Numbered from the stretch's first letter, positions 20,301-31,400 are shown. The stretch: 64,000 nucleotides of DNA from Marisa cornuarietis (GCA_004794655.1 SMMW01000575.1:13839001-13903000), one strand, 5' to 3'. Numbers and translations: made by a program. The notes: a model not told the origin generated them from the letters alone.

Positions 20301-21702
20301 GTAATTTTTTTTAATTTATGCTTCTATGATTTTCTGTTTATTCGCATATAGCATTTAACAAAGCACGAACATCAGTGTCGATGAGAGTGACTAGCAAGCA
20401 TCTCAATACTGACAATAATGAAGTTTGTGAGAAAAAGCTCATAAATATAGCTTACAAAGTTTTTAGTCAGCAGGTAAAATGACAATATTGGTACTGCAAA
20501 ACTATGAAAAATACAATTCAGCTAAAATATGCTAAACATTTCTATTTTTATGTCATTGTCACAAAACTCTCTCCCTTTGATCTACTTAAATATAAAAATT
20601 AATAACAGTTAAAGGCTAAGTAGTCTTTGAAACATTTGCTTTGTCTTCTAAAACTGAGCAAGTATTTTAACGGCTAGTGACTGATGGGGGAGGGGGGTTG
20701 AAGTCGACCAAGTTTGCTTCGTAAAAAGTTGGAGGAATTCACAATTTCTGCTTTAAAGAGTCTGAAAGCGGCAGTTTAGTTCAGTGTTTGCGTGTTTTTT
20801 AATGCTTCTATATTTTATGTTTATTGGTAAATACCATTTGACAAAGTGGGATCATCAGTGTCAATGAGTGACTAGCAAACGTCTCAAATTGACTGACAAT
20901 GAATGTTGTGAGAAAAGCTCACAAATATAGCCTTGCAAAGCCCTATAGTCAGCAGGTAAATTGACTTAAAATATTGGTACTGCATAACTTTATATTACAA
21001 TTCAGCCAAAAAATGCTATACATTTATCATTTATATGTTTATGTCATTGTCACACAACCCTCTCCTTTTGTTCTATTTAAATATTAAATTTAATAACAGT
21101 TACTGCTGGCTTATGAGTTTTTAAAACATTTGCGATCGTGGCGTCGAGGGCCCCGCACATGCCCTTTGCCTCGGGCCCCGCGGGGGCTAAGAACGGGCCT
21201 GTATGAAGGTTTATATTATAGTGTCGAGGTCAAAGAGACAGAATGTGTGTGCATTATATGCTTTCTTGAACTGATTTTGTTTACAACTCGTGATTAAATC
21301 AGTTTCGTGTTTTGATATTGAAAAAAACACTTGAATTTACATGTCAAATTACAAGATGTGGAAGTGATACGGGTGTGCTATTGGCGGTAAAGTTACTGCC
21401 ATATGAAAACACGTTTAAAAGTTAAACTGAAGGCTACGTTCATCGAATGTGCAACAATTATATTCGTAAAACAGTAAAACGTAAAGCATACATCGCAAAA
21501 TAAGCGACAAGTCAGGAAGGATAACCCTACCGAAAAAGAACCGGCTACGCGAGTTATGCAACATTTAATAGCTGGATGCTTGCCTTGGATACTTTCCAAA
21601 AAGAGCATTTGCCGCCTTATTAATACAGAATTGCTTTGTGGAAACTCAGTAACACAAAGAGAGATCACATAATATGAATTTCGATGAAAACTTACCGGAC
21701 AT
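11330..21702 (-). CDS. PAICS: PAICS: bifunctional AIR carboxylase / SAICAR synthetase (complete)
   Basis: Minus-strand exons in order of transcription: 21702-21696 (ATG TCC G), 15750-15553, 15345-15167, 13975-13768, 13291-13122, 12676-12499, 12142-11984, 11490-11330 (TAG stop). Together they give 1260 nt and 419 aa, close to the usual 425 of animals. The N-terminal SAICAR synthetase part shows [57 protein letters not shown] and [18 protein letters not shown]. The C-terminal AIR carboxylase (PurE class II) part shows [44 protein letters not shown] and the end [13 protein letters not shown]. It catalyses steps 6 and 7 of purine synthesis in the cytosol, with subunits assembling as an octamer. 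All exon phases match. Two introns, after 15167 and after 12499, need GC donors. The first intron is 5.9 kb. The gene is head-to-head with PPAT, whose product starts the same pathway. Confidence 0.96.
12497..12498 (-). other. GC splice donor in PAICS (after exon 6)
   Basis: The exon ends ...GAA G and the intron begins GCAAGT on the minus strand. The next exon begins with GG and restores the conserved YEG-EGIPTV reading. Using the nearest GT, 4 nt further in, would shift the frame. This is the classic GC-AG donor consensus AG|GCAAGT. Confidence 0.88.
14279..14490 (-). mobile_element. tRNA-derived SINE copy (family A), minus orientation
   Basis: Read on the minus strand it starts gggtccagtggcgcaacagt, which resembles a tRNA A box, with a weak B-box-like stretch about 60 bp on. 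A core containing tctctgcatgtggcat follows, then a tail of gccgtgatatagccttagtt and a stretch like gcgtttaacaccaat. The same order occurs at 24201-24390 and 39425-39600, with a tail only at 45868-45915. This is the most complete copy and lies in the PAICS intron 13976-15166. Confidence 0.75.
15165..15166 (-). other. GC splice donor in PAICS (after exon 3)
   Basis: The exon ends TTC TTC AAG and the intron starts GCAAGT on the minus strand. Joining to the phase-0 exon at 13975 gives the conserved [18 protein letters not shown] 4 nt downstream would put a stop in frame at the junction. This is the second GC-AG intron of the gene. Confidence 0.88.
20300..21130. repeat. two diverged direct-repeat units, about 480-485 bp apart
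   Basis: Unit 1 is at about 20300-20640 and unit 2 at about 20785-21130. Shared blocks in the same order include gcttctat, atcagtgtc, gactagca, gtcagcaggtaaa, atattggtactgca, acaattcagc, tatgtcattgtcacaca and taataacagtta. Divergence with small indels shows an old duplication. It is non-coding and ends directly at a GC-rich repeat (21133-21205), so it may be the inside of one decayed transposon. Confidence 0.75.
21133..21205 (-). mobile_element. GC-rich short repeat (family B), partial copy
   Basis: On the minus strand it reads caggcccgttcttagcccc, then gggcccgaggcaaagggcat and gggccctcgacg. A near-identical sequence is found on the plus strand at about 52125-52215, inside a LINE copy. The isolated GC content against AT-rich surroundings marks it as inserted DNA, possibly one end of a hAT-like element. 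Confidence 0.6.
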
Positions 21703-22054
21703 GTTTTTCTTCCGATGATATTTGACGCAGTTGGAAATTAGTAACGCGGATGGTTGGATGGTTGTGTGCCGTGCAAGCGACTAGCGTTATGTACGCGGGA
21801 AGAAAACACGTGGGCTAATGAATGAAAACCCTACGCAAAAAGAAATAGATCTGACAGTGTATGCAACCCGTTTCTAAAACGAGCGAGTAGCAGTAAAATA
21901 CGACTAAAGTTTTATGCAAGTTCAACAGCCGCAAAGCTTTATTACGCGTTAAAGCGAAGTAAAACATGCTGTTTGTAAAAGTAGTTCTGTATTAAAAAAC
22001 TAAGCACGTGTTTGTGGCGCGCTCTGCCGTATCACCGAATGTTGTTGTCGTAAG
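21703..22054. promoter_or_regulatory. inferred shared bidirectional promoter of PAICS and PPAT
   Basis: PAICS starts translation at 21702 going left. A strong plus-strand donor, TCGTAAG|gtaagt at 22054/22055, could end a non-coding first exon of PPAT, whose first coding exon begins after an acceptor at 25465. The interval has scattered CpG (acgcgg, gtacgcggg, tacgcgtt, ggcgcgctc), unlike the AT-rich DNA beyond 22300. No clear TATA box was found. Both the promoter and the UTR exon are inferred from position and a splice signal only. Confidence 0.5.
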
Positions 22055-23250
22055 GTAAGTTCATTGCCCGCATGTTGTTGTTGTGCACAGATTAAACTAA
22101 CCCAGCGTTACAAGTATCTTAACCTTGAAGAGAGCAAGTATGTAAAATATTAGATTCGTTATTGACATTCGTGTAATAGGTTGCTAGTTAACAAACTGCA
22201 GCTTGTGTATAAAGGTACGTAACGTTGTCCACCGCCAACCCGTATACCCGTCACTACGCCACTCACTAGACGCATAAAAGGCGTACACTTCTGACTTCAT
22301 TTCAAACAAGTACTGTAACTTCAAAATGTTTAATACTATTATTTAGTAACAGTGTATATTCGTGTGCATTTGCATTGTTTCAGGATCAATTTTTTTTATT
22401 CAGTCATCAGATGTAATGACTGATAGTGACACAGTGAGAGACTTCATTGTACTTGTTTCATGCTATAGGCCAATATTCTTGTCATTTCTTATTGTAGCCT
22501 ACGTACAAAAAGATTATACCCCCACAGTGCTCCGTCATTGAACGCTCCAGTTACAGCTTTTGTACTGACCTTTTTGTTCAGTGGTGCCTTGCAGGGTGAC
22601 ACTGATTCAAAGTTTGAATAGTAACACAGAGCTGGAAAAAAATGATTGGCAGTGACAGCCTTAGGTCTAAGAAATTTGCAGCAGTGTTGTAATTGAACTG
22701 TGTGCGGGATATGCAACATTAGTGCATATTTTGTATGTGTGTATGCACATAGTCCCTTTTTAAAAAAGATTTATCAGTATGTTAATTGTTTGTGCTGATT
22801 GTTCTATCTTTTGCAAACACCTTGTATCTTATTCATGTTCTTTATGCACTCTCTTGCAAAAGCAGTTTTTTTTAGACTGAAAACCATGTACTAATATGAT
22901 GTTTTTTAACCTGTACATCAGGACATGCTTGATCATACCTTTCATTTAAAATACTTTTCAAATATTGGAAAGAAGATATATTTCTTTTCTAACCTTTCAA
23001 TGAAAATATTTTGTGAATAAATTTACTATCAGTATATTAAATATATGTATGTCTTGGTTTTACAAGATGACTGTTAAATAATTCTTAATTACAGATATTT
23101 AAAGGAAACAGTAAGTCAGGGATTTTGACTTATATGATACTTACTTTCTGAATCATGTCAAGCGAAATTTCAGGTAGCAAAGCAATCGTTTACTTAAAAT
23201 TGCGTCTAAAACACAGGTCTGGGGTGGTTCAAGTAGACTGCCATGTTGTG

Positions 23251-23791
23251 TGATCAAAGGTCATAGGTCTTTTTGCCCAAGACCATTTTGCCCCACACCA
23301 AAAGTCAGTTCATCCTGCAGATAGGTCCATTTCGTCCCAAGCCCAAAAGGCGAATAAGCATGATGTCCTTCAAGCTAAATGAGTATACCCAATCAGTGAA
23401 GTCTCTGCATAAAAGAACAATAAGCAAAACAAAAAATCAAAATACAAGTTCACTATAAAATGACAAGATCTTTAATTTGAAAGATTGTTTAAAGAGAAGA
23501 TTCTTTTACTGCATGCATATTGCCTAGCAGCCACTTTTTATCTAAAATGGACGCTTTACTTATTCACATAGCTTTGTTTAAAATAGGCAGCTGAGCTTGT
23601 GCATCTTTATTGTTCGAACAACATACGGGTCTTTTGGTAATATTTGATGTTAAGAGCTACTTGTTTTATCGGCGATCTGTTTTCCTATTGGGCTTGGGAC
23701 GAATTGACTTTTCTGTCTTGGGACAAAATGGACCTACGTGGGACAAATTGACTTTTGGTGTGGGGCAAAATGACCGGCTCCTTTATCAAAT
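23251..23791. mobile_element. non-autonomous element with long terminal inverted repeats (about 540 bp)
   Basis: The left arm contains gaccattttgccccacacca and aggtccatttcgtcccaag. The right arm, reverse-complemented, gives the same order: ggtcattttgccccacacca, aaaagtcaatttgtccca and aggtccattttgtcccaag. The arms are at least 75 bp and themselves contain repeated gtcaatt-gtccca modules. The core is AT-rich and non-coding. Outer bases gatcaaagg (left) and the complement of cctttatc (right) may extend the arms. Confidence 0.75.
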
Positions 23792-24027
23792 GATATCTCC
23801 AAATTATCATCTATGAGTGCTGTCAGTCACCTAAGTGATGATGGTTGAGGGGGGTAGGCTGTCATTAAAACACGGGCATCCCGCATTACGAGGACGTGGA
23901 GTGATGAAAAGTTGAATGTGTTGGAGAATACTCGCGTGACAGGGGATAATGTTGGAACAGCAGCATAAAGTCTCAGTGTAGCTAGTGCATGCTTTAAAAC
24001 GACGGTCGTGGAAATATTTGTTGGGTT

Positions 24028-24160
24028 AATGATCTCTGTGTATGAAAAACAGAAGAATGCCATTGCAAAACAGAATTAACTTTTTTGTGCAAAGCATGTT
24101 GGGACAAGAAGGTTTAATCTGTTTCGCAATGACCTTCTGTTTTTCATACACAGATCATTT
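24028..24160. mobile_element. short foldback element (about 133 bp)
   Basis: The left arm begins aatgatctctgtgtatgaaa and continues acagaag...cattgc. The right arm is its complement, ending ttcatacacagatcattt at 24160. The arms are about 38 bp with a short spacer, so the whole would fold into one hairpin. Confidence 0.75.
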
Positions 24161-24200
24161 GAACAAAATAAACCACCTTGTGCATGACATGTTGGGAGGG

Positions 24201-24390
24201 TGGTACAGTGGTGCAACGGTTAGCACCAGTTATCAATACAATGAGGGTTGGCTGTCCTAGGTTCTGCTCTTGTCTCGGGCATGCTGTTTTTTTCTCTGCA
24301 TGTGGCATCTTTTTACAGGGCTCGCTGCCTTGCCGTGATATAGCCTTAGTTACTGGCTCAGCGTAAAACATCAGTCTTCCCCTCCTTTGA
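24201..24390 (+). mobile_element. tRNA-derived SINE copy (family A)
   Basis: tggtacagtggtgcaacggt, tagcacc and later aggttctgctctt form the tRNA-like head. The core tctctgcatgtggcat and the tail gccgtgatatagccttagtt with ggctcagcgtaaaaca match the copies at 14279-14490 (minus) and 39425-39600. Confidence 0.75.
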
Positions 24391-24469
24391 ACTGTTGGGA
24401 TGGGTTGTACTGGCAGTGGAATTTGTACAGATCCTCAGTCAGTCAGTTATCCCATGACAGGCACCTGCT

Positions 24470-25060
24470 GTTGGGGGGAGCACATAGACGAGGCAGCTGA
24501 CAGAGCCCACCATTCCTGATTATTTTTGGTAATAGTGAGCAGATTCTGTACAGGACTACCAGTTTTATGTTTATAAGCCATTTCTTTCTCTGGCAACCAA
24601 CAAGGTGTTGTACCAGGTCACATGACCAAAGAAGACCAGTTAACCTCTCTTGACTGTTGAAAGTAGAGGCTTTTGTTGTCCTACAAGTGTAGCAATCTTG
24701 TTTTGTAGGGATGTTGGATTTATGTTCTTTGTATGAGATCCAAAGCAGCCTTCTTAGGTACTTGTTCTCGAATGCCTGGATTCTCCTTTCCGTTGCGTCG
24801 AGCAGAGTCTACATGTCACATCCGTAGAGCTGGATTGGTACTACCGGGGATTTGTACAGCTTGTGCTTGGTAGTGAACCTGATCTTACGGCTATGCCAGA
24901 TCCTATACTGATCTGCACTTGCTGTTGCGACCATGATGGATATATCTGGCGTGGAGCTGCCGTCTTTGGAGAAGGTTGCTTCCAAGTACTTGTAGCTGCT
25001 TACCTCTTCAAGCTGTACCCTGTTGATATAGATCTCTGCTTTGCCACTGCCATTGATCAT
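24470..25060 (-). pseudogene. LINE reverse transcriptase C-terminal remnant (interrupted)
   Basis: The minus-strand frame has YKYLEATFSKDGSSTPDI, KIRFTTKHKLYKSPVV and IQLYGCDM, then a stop where a Trp is expected. It continues in frame with TLLDATERRIQAFENKYL and RLLWISYKEHKSN. This is the end of a non-LTR retrotransposon polymerase of the type with 'LYGCETWTL...ERRIQAFE', common in invertebrate endonuclease-RT ORFs. It is inactive. Confidence 0.8.
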
Positions 25061-25069
25061 AAGTTTATT

Positions 25070-25395
25070 CTCTTCAGATCCTTTTCAAATGTAGCCCCGC
25101 TTCTGTGGAACTCGCTTCCTCTCTCGACAAAGGAGTATGATAGTCTTGCAACTTTTAAGAAAAGAACTGAAGACCCACTTGTTTCAAATGGACTAGTTTT
25201 GTTACCTGGTGTCTTTTTGTGTTTTCCATCTTTGTTTTCTGTTTGTCGTCAGTACTGTCATTTTTTCTTACGCCCCTCGTGTTCTATCCATTTAGTCCAT
25301 GTCTCTTCCTTGTTTTTAAGCGCTAAGAGCATGCTCTCTATGAGTGTGATTATGCGCTATACAAATCTTCATTTATTATTATTATTAAATATCCA
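25070..25395 (+). pseudogene. CR1-like LINE 3' end (RT C-terminus and tail)
   Basis: The plus-strand frame encodes SFSNVAPLLWNSLPLSTKE and SLATFKKRTEDPL, the terminal domain of CR1/L2-type reverse transcriptases. It is followed by a 3' UTR ending gcgctatacaaatcttcatt and an ATT-repeat tail. The tail sits about 70 bp before the PPAT acceptor at 25465. The fragment abuts the opposite-strand LINE remnant at about 25060. Confidence 0.85.
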
Positions 25396-25486
25396 AGGAA
25401 ATTTTATAATTTCTGCCTTTGCATTATATTGCGTTTGATGATTGGCATATGTGTTGTGCCATCAGGTGTCATCACGAATATCAGCC

Positions 25487-28400
25487 ATGAGCGGAGGAGA
25501 GCCTAGTCATGCTGGACAAGAAATGGCTTCAGATGCAGAATATGGACTGCGTGAAGCATGTGGCGTTTTTGGTTGTGTGGCAACAGATTCCTGGCCTACT
25601 AATCTTGATGTTGCACACATTGTGCACTTGGGGCTAATTGGACTTCAGCACAGGTATCAGTTCTGTTTTCAAGTTAGAATGCTTGCAACATTATAATTTA
25701 ATTTTATTTTTGCCATAAGTTTTTTTTTTTTTAGTCAATTAAATTTAGTGCTATGAAGAGTACTCTTAACTCTCTTGGTTTGAAAGGCCACGTTCGTGGC
25801 TTTGCCGGGTAGCACGGGTAAGGCGATTTTCATTACTTTTTATTGCAAAGTTCAACTTTTCTCTTTTCCAAAAATGTATAGGTTTCTTGGTCTAATGTTT
25901 ATCTCAGAGCAGCAATAATAATAAAAAACAAACTTCACCACTGTCATCTTCCCAGTCTTCAGTTATAAGCCAGTCATTGTAATGTTCATTTTTATCTTGA
26001 ACGAAGAGGGTTAATCAAAATTGTTCTAGAAATAATAGTTATTTCCACATCTGTGAAGTCCCACAAGTATATGCTGCTGTAGAAAGCAATGTCTAAAATC
26101 TTGTGTAGAAGCTGATTTCTTTATTCAAAATTTCATGCACATCCTTGGTGTAGTGTAGCAGTAGTACGAACAGCCTTCCTGAATATTTAGTACAGTTTTC
26201 ATCCAAGGTCAATACCTGTTTATCTAGCCTTTTTTTTATAATGTCACCCTAAATAACAAGAGATACTGTGTTGTAAACAGTCATGGGGTCAAGGACACTA
26301 GCAAAGAAAAATCCCCTTTAGTGATATAGAAATTGGGTGACCTGCACCAGTTCTGTTGGTTAAAGTACAGAATGTTTTACAGGAATGCCATCATTATAGT
26401 TTTGACAATATGAGGGTCTTTCTTCTTTTTTTTTTTTTTTTTGGTTGGAAAAGTCTGAAAGTCATTGTCCTAAAGAAGGCAGTATATTCTGAATTAGAAT
26501 TTGTTTTAATGAAAATAGCAAGTCATCATTGGTATTACAAAAATTAACTATATTGTTGTCAAGAACATCAAAGGATAGTGTCAGTTTTTGTAAATTTGCA
26601 ACACTAAATTTTTTCCATTTATTTTTCTGTTAAAAAGTACTGACGATCAACATTTAGGTGTTACAGAACATCAAGAGTTTTCTTTAACTGTATATAGTTC
26701 ATTCTAATATTACATAGCTAATTTAATTTTAAAAAGCAGATTAGATATTTTCCTGAACTTCTTGTTAAAATGTACATTTACTGTGTAATTGTGAATGTCG
26801 CTTATCTATAATTTTTAAAAAAACCAGTGATTGTAGTTTGACTGACAGATTGTGATGGTTTGGGGAAAGGGAGGTTGAGTGGTTTGAGGGAAGAGTGAGA
26901 TTGAGCTATTTTTGGGTACTTGATGCTCTGTAGCATGCCAACTACAACAAAGCATTCTGTTTCTATTTTTTTTAAAAGTAAACAAACAGAACTTCCCGAT
27001 ATTAAGAATTTTGTTATGACTAGGGTTGTAAAATAATTAGCTTTTTTTAAAACAGTAACAATACATTGTTTTATCTGATAACAAAGATATGTTTCTCAAA
27101 GGAAACAAACTATTTTATAATTCTACACTCAGCATTTTTGGATAACATTCTTTACAAAATATATTTCTGTGTTTCTTTGGTTGGCCAGATTTAAAGTAGT
27201 AAAAACAAACATATCTGTTAACCTGATTCAGATTGTCGGTACTTATCTTCTGTTTTGACATCTACATATTTATTTTTTATAAATGGGGGCTGGTTCAAAT
27301 CATGGTCATTTCTTTCTTCAAGGGGCCAGGAGAGTGCTGGCATTGTGACTTCAACAGGTGATAACAGACAGAGGTTTTGTTCCAAGAAGTACATGGGACT
27401 TGTCAACTCTTTCACAGAGGAGGATCTTAAAAAACTGAGGGGGAACTTAGGAATTGGTGAGTTGGGTGTATTTCAAATGCTTGATTATAAAATTCTCATA
27501 TATTAATTAGATAAGCTTATCAAATACCAAATAACAACATAGAGTATTTATTTCAAGCTTCTAAAAGTGCACAGTAAACCCTGTTACTAGCTGAAATATT
27601 TTATCTTCAAAAAAAAAATTGATTTGCTTTTGTCTAATTTTAGTGCTCTTTCTGTGTTGTGTTGCAGGACATACTCGGTACTCCACACAAGGAGATTCAG
27701 ACATGGTGAACGTTCAGCCTTTTGTGGTTGAGACATTGCATGGATTGATTGCTGTTGCACATAATGGCGAATTGGTGAATGCAGCCAAGATAAAGACAAA
27801 GGTAACAGGGCTTCTGCTAAGGCTAAATTCTTTGGGACCCCTTCAGATTTCTAAGGGGTCCCAGGCTAACTCTAAAGGGTCCCTTTACAATGTGAAAAAC
27901 AAATCACAGGGACTATATGGAACGGGGCATGCTGATGTGGGTTCACGAATCTTCATTATCTTGCTGTTTGTCTTCACCATCACTTTCTTTCCGTTTCTGA
28001 GACGATGATTTTAACCACGCTGTCAACGACATCTTGGAAATAGATTAATGGAACTCTTTCTGGTAAGGGAAAAAACTCAGTGCAAGGGAAGTTATCTCAC
28101 CTTGTAGCAGACGACAATAGATTTGCATACGATGTCAGACACTACACTTACCCAATTTTGTATCTGTATGGATTTGATGTTTTTCCTTGAACAATTTTTC
28201 TGTCGTTACATTTATTAAAGAAGTGGGTGTGTATATGTGAAGGAGACAGTTTATATTTCTAAAATGAGTTTATTCAATCTATGCTGTTTAGCACAATGAG
28301 TGCAAACTTGATGTGTCTTGAAAACATAAAAGTTTGGCCATCAAGATTTTATTGTTTTGAGACATCAGTCATTCACTGTCAAGGTGTGGCTGCATGCATG

Positions 28401-31400
28401 CAGCTGTCAATTCCTTCAAGAGTCAAAGATTTCGTGTTAAAACAGAGTTGGCAGAAGATTATGAGAGAGATTTTTCAGGCTATAAGAAATTCTGGATAGC
28501 TATGACAGTTGCAATTTTTGCAAGATGGGCCGCCTTGTGTACAACCACTACGATCCATCTTTTTCACAGTCATGGCAGTTAAACAATACTTGAAATCTGC
28601 TCATAATAATAACATTGATTCATTGCTTGCTTTTCATGGCTCGGACAACTGACGAGCCTGCATTTAAGATGTTGTACAAACTGTGACATTCGATTTACAT
28701 TTTACATATATATATATATATATTTGACATTTACTTGAGCACATATTTCTCAACAGCTGCTGCTGCATGGTGTAGGGCTTTCTACAGGGTCAGACAGTGA
28801 GCTTGTCACGCAGCTTCTTACTCACCAGCCAGACTGTGGTGAACCTAACGGTGCCAACTGGATTGGAAGGTAATTTATTTAGGCGTTTTATGATGTGTAA
28901 TCCAGTGTTTCATCATCTGTTCAATAATGATGATCTACATAATGGACTTATTGTCAGGCTACATGCCTTAAATGTTTCATATAGTATAGATTTTGAGGGA
29001 TGTGCCTAATAATACAGTCACATGATTTGTCTTTTATTCCAGGATCCAGAAGATGATGTCTGAAGCACCATTGTCTTACTCGCTTCTTATACTCCTTGTG
29101 GACCGCATTTATGCCATTCGCGATCCCTTTGGAAACAGGCCTCTTGTTCTTGGAAAGGTGCTGCCTACAATTCCAATGTCTGGTATGGGTTTGCTTTAGG
29201 TCTTACATTTATGTAGTATAAACTTCCACAGTATTATAGGAAATACCAACAAGGCTGAAAAATATGAGTATTTTTTAACCTTTTCTTTCAAACCTCTCTC
29301 TTTCTCCTAGCTGTTTAATTGTGTTTTGTGTGTGTGTGTTTTTTGGTTCAAAGCTATTTAAAAAAAAAAAAGAAAGATAATGTCTCAGCAGTAGTCCACG
29401 AAGACTGGAAGAAACGAAAACTTAATCTTGTGAGTGCGCCACAGAAGTTTTATAAAGACTGCAAGCTAAAAAAAAAACTACGTGCCCAAAGAAATTTCAT
29501 TGCAAAAGGCTGCATAGTGGTCATGACTGTTGTCTTAACTGATGAATGACTATGGTCAGTACTGTTTGCTTTGGTAGGCCCTTTTTTAAAAGGTTTCCCT
29601 TTTTTCCCAAATAAGAACCCCCGTAGAATAACTTCTGAAGTATGTCGTCAATTATCAACATTCTCGTAAAAAAAAATTGACTGCTGTGGCAGGACCTTAT
29701 TAGCGTGCTGCCGACTACGTCTTTGCATGCTTCCCATAGCCATTTTCTTCATTTTTCCATTGTGATTTTCTGCAAGTTTATTTCTCATTATATAATGTAC
29801 CTCTTAGTGACAGACCTCTGCCTTGAGAAGTAGAATCAAAGTTATGTAAAGCATATATCGAACTTGTATTTTGCAGGTGGTAAAAGCTTAAAGAATGGTG
29901 GGGATAATGATGGTTGGGTTGTGTCTTCTGAGTCCTGCTCTTTGCATGCTGTGGGGGCTGTTTATTACAGAGAGATTCTGCCAGGTTAGTACACATCAAT
30001 TTGAGTCCTGTGCTAGCACCAGTTTTATGTGTGGATGCCTGCATAAACACAAGGTTTTAGAACAACAATAAAAATGTGTGAGTTCCTGTCTCTATGTGAT
30101 TTTTAAATACAGAACACTGTAAGTTCCATGACTTAAGTATTTCTGTTGGTGATGACAGGTGAAATAGTTGAAATTAGCAGAGAAGGCATCAAGTCCAAGT
30201 GCATTGTTCCAAGGCCTGAGGCTAAATTACCAGCCTTCTGCATTTTTGAATATGTCTATTTTGCTCGACCTGACTCCATTATGGAAGGTTGGTTTTTTTT
30301 TTAAGACTGTCTGTGCTGTTATAAAGATTTCTTCTTCTGGTTATTATTTATTGATGAAAGATTGCAAAAATTCAGTTTTAACACCCTTTTTCTTCTTTGG
30401 GGTGGGGGCAAATTTACATGTCATCGTTCTTTATCACATTTAATAAGATCTGAGCAAAAAAGATAAATGCTTGCATTTCATTTAGTGTAAAATCCAGTAG
30501 TGATAAGTTTGTAAATTGAAGAAAATACACATCTATGCCCTTTGTATGTTCGTGCATGCAAAGATGTGTCAGTTTGATAATACTTTGGTGGCATGTACCT
30601 TTTGTGCTGAAGGTCAGATGGTGCATAGTGTTCGACAGCGATGTGGACGCAGGCTTGCGTTAGAATGTCCTGTGGATGTGGATCTTGTAAGCTGTGTCCC
30701 AGAGTCAGCTTGCCCAGCTGCGATGGAATATGCCTCAACTGTATGAATAATTCACATTTGTTTATAGAAGATTATTAATTACTTTTTTGTACTCGGTCGA
30801 GTATATTTATAATATTTTTAATACCACTTTGAAACCATATTTTATTAAGTTTTCTATTCTAAATAGCTTTATTGTTGTCATTGTCTAAATAGAAAAATTG
30901 TGCTTTATTTTAGCTCGGCTTACCGTACAGAGAAGTTCTGTGCAAAAACCGGTATGTTGGACGCACCTTCATTCAGCCAAGCATGAGATTACGGCAACTT
31001 GGAGTAGCAAAAAAGTTCGGCCCACTGACTGACAATTTTCGCAACAAGCGCATTGTGTTGGTTGATGATTCCATTGTTAGGGGGAACACAATGGCAGCCA
31101 TTGTACGTCTGCTTAAGAACTTTGGTGCAAAAGAGGTATGGGGAAATAACTTTTCCATGTGACGCAGTGTGTTGTATGCTTTTTTTGTTTTCTTTCTTTT
31201 TATTCCTTTGGTTGCCTGAAAAGCTGTGCCAACCAGTTCATCATTTATGATAGAATCTGGTCAGTATCTTAAGGCAAGACATGGCTTAAAAATGTAAAAA
31301 TATCACTGCTGTTTTGATTCTATTTGCTTGATCCTTGATTGAAACTGCAAAAAAAATATTGTTTTTGTGCACGTTACACAATCAGTAGCCATAGAAACAA

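Larger units (their letters stand above)
15751..21695 (-). other. PAICS intron 1 (5.9 kb)
   Basis: Joins the 7-nt coding part of exon 1 to exon 2. The part at 16400-17400 is richer in CpG and includes CCAAT-like and donor-like sequences near 16945-16960, but exon 2 has no early in-frame ATG, so an alternative coding start there is unlikely. The rest holds a diverged duplication (20300-21130) and a GC-rich repeat end at 21133-21205. No other gene was seen. Confidence 0.6.
22055..25465 (+). other. inferred PPAT 5' intron
   Basis: If the donor at 22055 is used, this 3.4-kb stretch is the first PPAT intron. It contains no gene. It holds a long inverted-repeat element (23251-23791), a small foldback element (24028-24160), a SINE (24201-24390) and two LINE fragments pointing in opposite directions (24470-25060 and 25070-25395). 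Confidence 0.45.

Noticed and set aside
29319..29549. lysine-rich open frame in a PPAT intron
   Set aside because: No splice borders in phase with PPAT and no recognisable motif; probably chance or transposon debris.
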